Below, in pieces: positions 21,529-21,740 of a stretch of 21,740 nt of DNA (positions within the stretch are counted from its first letter, which is position 1; every line of letters begins with the position of its first letter). The notes below the pieces were generated by a model, which saw only the letters and a program-made list of their open reading frames with translations, had not been told where the DNA came from and searched no databases. A program made the position numbers and the translations under genes. Origin of the DNA: JAIBDK01 sp965261915 (lineage in GTDB: Bacteria > Pseudomonadota > Gammaproteobacteria > Arenicellales > Poriferihabitantaceae); NCBI GenBank assembly GCA_965261915.1, contig CBDHDW010000006.1:1-21740 (forward strand), read 5' to 3'.

Positions 21529-21740
21529 ATTGAAAAATGTACGTTTATGGCCCGCTATTTGAGAAAACAATCGTACCACCTATTTGAAACAAGTTTGGCC
21601 TATATTTTATTGAATCGAGCTGGACGTTAAAAATTGTCCGCTGGGCGGCCCTCTTACGGACAGGCCTCACAAGCCGTATACGGCCATTCTATAGGGGTTT
21701 TGTCACATCTTTTGATAGCGTGAAATATAAACGGTCAAAA
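21529..21740. other. non-coding right end with resolvase-site-like symmetry
   Basis: No gene is seen. TGTCCG at 21635-21640 and CGGACA at 21657-21662 form a 28-bp inverted pair, the length of a serine-resolvase subsite. GCCGTATACGGC at 21673-21684 is a perfect 12-bp palindrome. There is no recombinase gene in the window. Confidence 0.4.

Overview
The window looks like a small, low-to-mid GC accessory plasmid, or a large part of one, from an alphaproteobacterium. It carries its own replication and partition block: a DnaA box, AT-rich repeats, 22-bp iterons, an RPA-type RepA, a ParA and a small ribbon-helix-helix partner. There is no chromosomal housekeeping gene. The taxonomic guess rests on the RPA-type RepA and the ParA/small-partner layout, and is moderate. 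Circularity cannot be proved from the text, but two inverted 21-bp repeats make best sense if the two window ends join.

Layout. (1) Bases 69-2056 hold a tightly coupled three-gene RiPP operon of graspetide type: a precursor with three TKT-A-E-D(D/E) core repeats, a MvdC/MvdD-like ATP-grasp ligase, and a three-helix membrane protein. (2) Bases 2057-3782 are decayed, gene-free DNA with duplicated hairpins, a 150-bp tandem duplication and a worn copy of the ori-flanking sequence. (3) IS5-family copy 1 lies at 3783-4752. (4) A minus-strand operon at 7197-4788 encodes an AAA ATPase fused to a TOPRIM/DUF4435-like domain, followed by MntA (nucleotidyltransferase antitoxin) and HepT (HEPN toxin). (5) Gene remnants, an 80-aa hypothetical protein and a BrnT-BrnA toxin-antitoxin pair occupy 7313-8684. 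(6) Replication and partition genes lie at 8971-11421. (7) An N6-adenine methyltransferase gene is split by IS copy 2 (exact 3-bp duplication) and also truncated at its 3' end. (8) A second, unrelated MntA-HepT pair, a GmrSD-like DUF262/DUF1524 type IV restriction protein, ParDE, and a 1372-aa type IIG-like restriction-methyltransferase occupy 12917-20406. (9) The start of a further coupled gene is cut off by the 21-bp inverted repeat, which is followed by IS copy 3 and about 200 bp of non-coding sequence.

How it fits together. Replication and partition genes plus four toxin-antitoxin pairs would maintain the plasmid. The AAA-TOPRIM protein, GmrSD-like protein and type IIG enzyme are likely anti-phage functions, so the replicon reads as a mobile defence and addiction cargo. 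The three IS copies appear identical and are therefore recent. They have already broken at least one gene and provide both inverted and direct homology for rearrangement. The most novel-looking items are the graspetide operon with its unassigned membrane partner and the three-gene AAA-TOPRIM/MNT/HEPN operon.
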